Below, piece after piece: positions 5,120 through 8,722 of a DNA stretch of 8,722 nucleotides. The translations under genes were made by a program, and so were the position numbers. The notes beneath the pieces were generated by a model. That model made no database searches, was not told the origin of the DNA, and worked only from the letters and a program-made list of their open reading frames with translations. The DNA comes from Campylobacterota bacterium. Lineage in GTDB: Bacteria; Campylobacterota; Campylobacteria; Campylobacterales; SZUA-545. The DNA lies in NCBI GenBank assembly GCA_025997415.1, contig BNUO01000079.1, forward strand, positions 1-8,722, read 5' to 3'. Every line of letters begins with the position of its first letter. Position 1 is the first letter of the stretch.

Positions 5120-6990
5120 AGATACGCCTCCTGCGCCAAGATCATTTCGCGCTCTTTGTCTATGATCCCCAGCGGATCGAGGATCAGCGCAACTGTCCCA
5201 TCGCCTTGCACCATCGCGCCGCCAATTCCGCGCACACGACGAAAGTTCTTTTCCAGCGACTTGACAACCACCTGCTGCTGTGCGCCAAAGCTATCGACAA
5301 AGAGCGCAAACCTCTCCTCGCCCGCACGCACGACGATCAAAATCCCATCTTCGATCTGCGCGTATTTTGGCTCAATGGCAAAGAGCCTGTGCATCTCGAT
5401 GATCGGGATAAACCGTTCGCGCAACATCAAAATCTTGCGGCTGCCGTCGCCGTTTGATTTGATCACTTTGGGACCGGGTTGCAACGACTCCACAACCGCA
5501 GAAAGAGGCAATATGTAGCGTTGATCGCCCACAAACACATTCAGCCCGTCTAGGATCGCCAGCGTCAGCGGCAGGACGATCGATATGCGAGTACCGCGTC
5601 TGGGAGTTGAACTTAGCCTCACAAGACCGCCGAGTTTGGAGATGTTACTGCGCACCACATCCATTCCCACGCCGCGCCCCGATATATCCGAAATCTCGCC
5701 AACCGTCGAAAGTCCCGCGTTGAAGACGAGATTTAGCTTCTCTTCATCGCTGAGTTTCGCCGCCATTTCGTGCGAGATCGTACGGTTTTCGATCGCCTTT
5801 TGCACAACCCGTTCGACATTAATCCCGCGCCCATCGTCGTTGATGTTGATGATAATCTGTCCGTTTTCCTGCGCCGCCGTAACGGTGATCAGCCCCGCAG
5901 GAGCTTTGCCCGACTCCTCGCGCTCTTTGGGCGGCTCAAGACCGTGATCGATCGCGTTTCGTATGATGTGCATTAGCGGATCGTTAAGCCCTTCGATCAT
6001 CATCTTGTCGATCTCAACGCTATCGCCACTATGCACCAGCCGCACCTGTTTGCCCAGCTTCTTTGCCAGATCGCGCACGATCTTCGGCAGCTTCGCGTAT
6101 ATCTGCTCCATCGGCACCATTCGCACGCTCATCACTGCATCTTGGAGATCGCGAATGTGCCGCTCCAGTTGCGCTAACTGCTCGCGGAGGATATTTTTGT
6201 CGTGATGGTTTTGGAGCTTTTCGGCGAAACGATCGAGCATTGCGTTTGTGATCACCAGTTCGCCTACGCGATTGAGCAACAGATCGATTTTGTCCAGATC
6301 GACACGGATACTCGCCATCTGGATATTGCCCGATGACGCTGTGCTTTTTCGTATCTCTTCGATAGGCGTTGGATCTGCAACGATCGTTTCATTTCCAGCG
6401 CTCATGGCTTCGTAGATCGCAAGCGATGCTGCGTCAATCATTCCATCATCGGATACGGGATGATCGTAGTGATCATCAAGTTTTGTTGTCTCTTGCGCCG
6501 CTTCAAACTTGGCAATATCCGCAGGATCAAAGAGGATAAACCCATCGTTGCTTGTCGTTGGCACGGGTTTGGGCGCAGAAACGGGCGCGGGCGTTGAAGA
6601 GGGCAGGGCGAGAAACTCCGCCACCCGTTTTTCCATCACCGCAATCTTCGTCTCAAAATCCGCGCTATCAAGCGTATCTTGGGACTCTTTGTCCAAAATC
6701 TGCTGCATTGAATCAAGCGAATCGACAAGAAAACTCGCCATTCCGCTTTTGTAGCCGACCTTGCCGTCTCGCAAGTAGGAGAGCAGATTTTCAAGCGAAT
6801 GCGCATAACGGCTTAGATTGTTGAAATCCACTCCGCCGCTGCTACCTTTGATCGTATGGAGTATGCGAAAGAGTTCTGCGACTGCCTCCGCGTCCAACGA
6901 ATCGCTCTCTTCGGCGGGCAACAGGCGATCGTAACCGCTGGCAAACAGCTCGCCTGCCTCCCCCAAAAATAGCGATTGATACTCGGTCAT
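5116..6990 (-). CDS. cheA: chemotaxis histidine kinase CheA
   Basis: A 624-residue cytoplasmic class II histidine kinase. In order: P1 Hpt domain (about 1-105) with phosphoacceptor His45 in LFRILHTIKGSSGG; a Pro/Ala-rich then acidic linker (about 128-225) with no recognisable P2 domain; P3 dimerisation helices (about 226-290, IDLLLNRVGELVITNAML); P4 ATPase with N box HIIRNAIDHG (341-350), G1 DDGRGI (385-390) and G2 GRGVGMDVV (438-446); and the P5 CheW-like domain (about 478-615). All catalytic motifs look intact. There is no C-terminal receiver domain, in contrast to the CheA-Y fusions of Helicobacter and Campylobacter. ATG at 6988-6990 overlaps the receptor gene's TGA by 4 nt, and its own stop overlaps cheW, so the three proteins are made together. 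The cognate CheY is not in this window. Confidence 0.97.
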   Translation of the reverse strand: MTEYQSLFLGEAGELFASGYDRLLPAEESDSLDAEAVAELFRILHTIKGSSGGVDFNNLSRYAHSLENLLSYLRDGKVGYKSGMASFLVDSLDSMQQILDKESQDTLDSADFETKIAVMEKRVAEFLALPSSTPAPVSAPKPVPTTSNDGFILFDPADIAKFEAAQETTKLDDHYDHPVSDDGMIDAASLAIYEAMSAGNETIVADPTPIEEIRKSTASSGNIQMASIRVDLDKIDLLLNRVGELVITNAMLDRFAEKLQNHHDKNILREQLAQLERHIRDLQDAVMSVRMVPMEQIYAKLPKIVRDLAKKLGKQVRLVHSGDSVEIDKMMIEGLNDPLMHIIRNAIDHGLEPPKEREESGKAPAGLITVTAAQENGQIIININDDGRGINVERVVQKAIENRTISHEMAAKLSDEEKLNLVFNAGLSTVGEISDISGRGVGMDVVRSNISKLGGLVRLSSTPRRGTRISIVLPLTLAILDGLNVFVGDQRYILPLSAVVESLQPGPKVIKSNGDGSRKILMLRERFIPIIEMHRLFAIEPKYAQIEDGILIVVRAGEERFALFVDSFGAQQQVVVKSLEKNFRRVRGIGGAMVQGDGTVALILDPLGIIDKEREMILAQEAYL

Positions 6991-8474
6991 TGCGACTCCA
7001 TACCGTCAAATCTTGTACTTCGCGCCACTTGTACTAGCCGATCGGCAAGCATAGAAACTTGGTGGGTGATCTTGCCCGTATGTGTCGCCGTTTCGCTGTT
7101 TTGACGGTTGATCGCGCCCAACTCTTCGATCGACTTATTGATACTGCCCGCCTTTTTCATCTCATCTTGCGAGGCGACTGTAACGGCATTGACCAGCTCG
7201 TAGGTGTCGGAGACTTTGTGCGAAAGCACCTTGAAACTCTCGATCATCTTTTTGGAAATGCCCATACCTTCGTTTGCTTTTGACTGCGTTTGTACAACCA
7301 GCTCTTTGATCTTTTTGGCAGCCTCCGCGCTCTTGCCCGCAAGCGTTCGCACCTCGCCCGCCACAACCGCAAAGCCCTTGCCCGCTTCGCCCGCTGTCGC
7401 CGCTTCCACAGCCGCGTTGAGCGAAAGGATATTGGTCTGAAACGAGATCGTGTCAATCACCGCGATCGCCTCTTTGATCTGCGTTGTCGAAGTGTTGATC
7501 TCCTCCATTGCTTTGACGGTATCTTGCGAAAGTACAAGCCCGCTTGCTGTCGCCTCTTTCGTTTCGATCGCCAGCGCCGCCATCTGCTCCGCTTTTTGCG
7601 TGGTATCTTCGATATTTTGGATAATGTCGCGCACGGAAGCGGTAATGCGATTGACGCTCGAAGCCTGATCGGTTGACACTTTCGTCAAGCTCTCGACCGT
7701 GCGGGTTAGCTCTTTGGAGGCGTTACTCAGCGTCATTCCGTATTTGAGATTCATCGACATACTGCGGCTTAGCGCAGTTCCTAGCGAATTAACGCCCAAG
7801 ATCAGTTCGCGCATTTCGCCGTCAAGCCCTTCAAAGGCGATCTGCTTTGTGTAATCGCCATGCTTGTATGCGTCCAAAACCTCCAAAATGCGGCGGGTTG
7901 AAGCGTCAATACTCTGCGTCATCTGATTGAAAACCTTGACTAGTCCGTTGTTGAGATAGTTCCCCGGTTCGCCAATGACGCGGTGGCTTGTGTGTCCTCT
8001 GCCAACCTGTGCGCTAATAAGCAGCAGTTCGCCAAGCGTTTTGACATTTTGATCGCGGTGTTTTTCGTAGCGATCAGCCGCTTGGTTGATGTGTGCGACA
8101 ATCGTTCCCATCGCGCCGTGCTGTGCTTGGAGGCGGTCAAACTCGTTTGCCTTATCGGTGATATACGCCGCAAACCGTTCTATATGCCCCGCAACCATCT
8201 CCAGCGTATCCTGCGTCCGCCTCGTTTCGAGATACCAGCGCACGCCCCAGATCAAAAAGATCACTCCAAAGCCCGCGATCCCAACGCGCAGAATATTGGT
8301 CGTATCCGCCTCGTAGCGCTCTCTCGTTTCGCTTAGTTGATCTTTCGTTTGTAGCAGCGTTGCGTTGATCGTGTCGGCAAACCGTAACGACTGCTCTGCG
8401 TTCTCTTCGCCCGTTACGAGGCGCGTTACGCAAAAATGCGTATGGAGGAGCAACAATGAACCGAACTTTTGCAA
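6987..8474 (-). CDS. methyl-accepting chemotaxis protein, 5' end missing or displaced
   Basis: Chemoreceptor feeding the CheA-CheW pair encoded directly after it. Visible parts: a helical, apparently extracytoplasmic stretch (about 21-58), one TM helix (about 60-82, NILRVGIAGFGVIFLIWGVR) followed by basic residues, a long helical linker in place of a clear HAMP domain (about 85-240), and the cytoplasmic coiled coil with the highly conserved tip (FQTNILSLNAAVEAATAGEA at 345-364, then GKGFAVVAGEVRTLA). No C-terminal CheR/CheB tether pentapeptide is seen. The frame is open only up to a TAA at 8490-8492. The only early starts are TTG codons (8472-8474 and two internal ones) without a ribosome site, and there is no ATG before residue 93. 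A first TM helix and most of the sensor domain are absent, so the 5' boundary given is only the longest possible frame. The gene appears truncated or rearranged near 8427-8456. Confidence 0.85.
   Translation of the reverse strand: MQKFGSLLLLHTHFCVTRLVTGEENAEQSLRFADTINATLLQTKDQLSETRERYEADTTNILRVGIAGFGVIFLIWGVRWYLETRRTQDTLEMVAGHIERFAAYITDKANEFDRLQAQHGAMGTIVAHINQAADRYEKHRDQNVKTLGELLLISAQVGRGHTSHRVIGEPGNYLNNGLVKVFNQMTQSIDASTRRILEVLDAYKHGDYTKQIAFEGLDGEMRELILGVNSLGTALSRSMSMNLKYGMTLSNASKELTRTVESLTKVSTDQASSVNRITASVRDIIQNIEDTTQKAEQMAALAIETKEATASGLVLSQDTVKAMEEINTSTTQIKEAIAVIDTISFQTNILSLNAAVEAATAGEAGKGFAVVAGEVRTLAGKSAEAAKKIKELVVQTQSKANEGMGISKKMIESFKVLSHKVSDTYELVNAVTVASQDEMKKAGSINKSIEELGAINRQNSETATHTGKITHQVSMLADRLVQVARSTRFDGMESQ
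8427..8442. repeat. inverted repeat at the junction of two head-to-head frames
   Basis: TACGCAAAAATGCGTA: a 6-bp perfect stem with an AAAA loop. It lies between the last supportable receptor codons on the minus strand and the ribosome site of the plus-strand gene. No T-run adjoins it, so it is not an obvious terminator. It could be a recombination or template-switch point. Confidence 0.6.
8444..8450 (+). promoter_or_regulatory. strong ribosome binding site GGAGGAG for the plus-strand gene
   Basis: GGAGGAG lies 5 nt before ATG 8456-8458. It is one of the best ribosome sites in the window, and supports the plus-strand frame as the real gene here rather than the overlapping 5' extension of the receptor frame. 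Confidence 0.8.
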
Positions 8475-8722
8475 CCGTTTACTGGTTTTTTATTGCCGCT
8501 TCGCTGGTTGGATCGTTTATGTATCTTAGCAGTCAGACCAAGCACGCCACCCACACAGTTGAAGAGCTTGAGAGGCTGACGACGACGACAACGAGGCTTG
8601 AATCGCTTTTGAACATCGTTACGCAGCTTGACGAGACGAGCTTGGAGGGGGCGAGCGCACAAAAACCGATAGCAACGATCATCAAGGCGATTGGCGATAG
8701 CGATGAAGCGATCGAAAAGAGG
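8456..8722 (+). CDS. N-terminal part of a membrane sensor, probably a chemoreceptor (cut by window edge)
   Basis: Eighty-nine codons without a stop, running off the right edge. The protein begins MNRTFATVYWFFIAASLVGS, a short basic N-terminus and a TM helix or uncleaved signal anchor (about residues 5-24). A helical, Thr/Glu/Leu-rich region follows (THTVEELERLTTTTTRLESL, then a segment with IVTQLDETSL and IIKAIGDSDEAIEK). This is what the first TM and start of the ligand-binding domain of a chemoreceptor or sensor kinase look like. No named sensor domain is recognised. It begins with ATG behind GGAGGAG. Its start overlaps the doubtful 5' end of the receptor frame on the opposite strand by about 19 nt. 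Possibly it is the displaced front half of that same receptor, or an independent divergent receptor. Confidence 0.75.
   Translation, partial: MNRTFATVYWFFIAASLVGSFMYLSSQTKHATHTVEELERLTTTTTRLESLLNIVTQLDETSLEGASAQKPIATIIKAIGDSDEAIEKR

Noticed and set aside
8426..8662. Minus-strand frame of 78 codons at the right edge
   Set aside because: It is antisense to the plus-strand sensor gene, which has a strong ribosome site and a clear TM helix; the minus translation is Arg/Cys-rich and unlike a real protein.
1..8722. Cyanobacterial origin because of HIP1-like GCGATCGC
   Set aside because: Gene content and the receptor tip do not look cyanobacterial, and the enriched core here is CGATCG with varied flanks, not the octamer.
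1..8722. tRNA, rRNA, CRISPR arrays, insertion sequences or transposase genes
   Set aside because: I saw no cloverleaf-like sequence, regular spaced repeats or transposase motifs; the only repeats are the terD duplication, the G tract and short inverted repeats.

Overview
The window looks like a piece of a mid-GC, gram-negative, motile or formerly motile bacterium. The best guess is a member of the Campylobacterota (Epsilonproteobacteria). The main support is the methyl-accepting chemotaxis protein, whose signalling tip (FQTNILSLNAAVEAATAGEA, then GKGFAVVAGEVRTLA) and long helical linker resemble that phylum's receptors. A long G homopolymer, the kind of tract used for phase variation there, is a second hint. 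This assignment is inferred from memory of the families, not from a search. The hexamer CGATCG is strikingly over-represented (about 26 hand-counted copies where about 2 are expected by chance).

Left part (1-4389, all minus strand, transcribed right to left): a compact Ter (tellurium-resistance-like) stress operon. In transcription order it holds a DUF475/TerC-like membrane protein, two tandemly duplicated TerD proteins, a TerY-like VWA protein, a divergent TerD-family protein, a second TerY-like VWA protein, and the first 71 codons of a third VWA protein that runs off the left edge. Gaps are only 9-15 nt, and several stop codons are embedded in the next gene's Shine-Dalgarno sequence, so this is one translationally linked unit. 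From work on Ter systems, TerD proteins are Ca2+-binding, TerC-type proteins sit in the membrane, and VWA proteins act as metal-dependent adaptors. Together they probably form a membrane-associated stress-sensing complex rather than a dedicated tellurite detoxifier.

Middle (4390-4684, 295 bp without an established gene): the leader region of the ter operon. It contains a run of 15 G (15 C on the transcribed strand), a candidate -10 box, a possible short leader ORF that reads through the C tract, and a small hairpin just before the terC ribosome binding site. A slippage-controlled switch for the operon is possible but unproven.

Right part (4685-8474, minus strand): a three-gene chemosensory operon, mcp-cheA-cheW, with 4-nt stop/start overlaps. 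CheA has neither a recognisable P2 domain nor a fused receiver domain. The receptor has no credible start codon and seems to lack its first transmembrane helix and most of its sensor domain.

Far right (8456-8722, plus strand): a gene running off the edge, with an excellent ribosome binding site, encodes what looks like the missing kind of piece: an N-terminal TM helix followed by a helical extracytoplasmic sensor region. The two halves meet head to head over a 16-nt inverted repeat. This suggests a DNA inversion or an assembly/amplification chimera, and is the most consequential structural oddity in the window.
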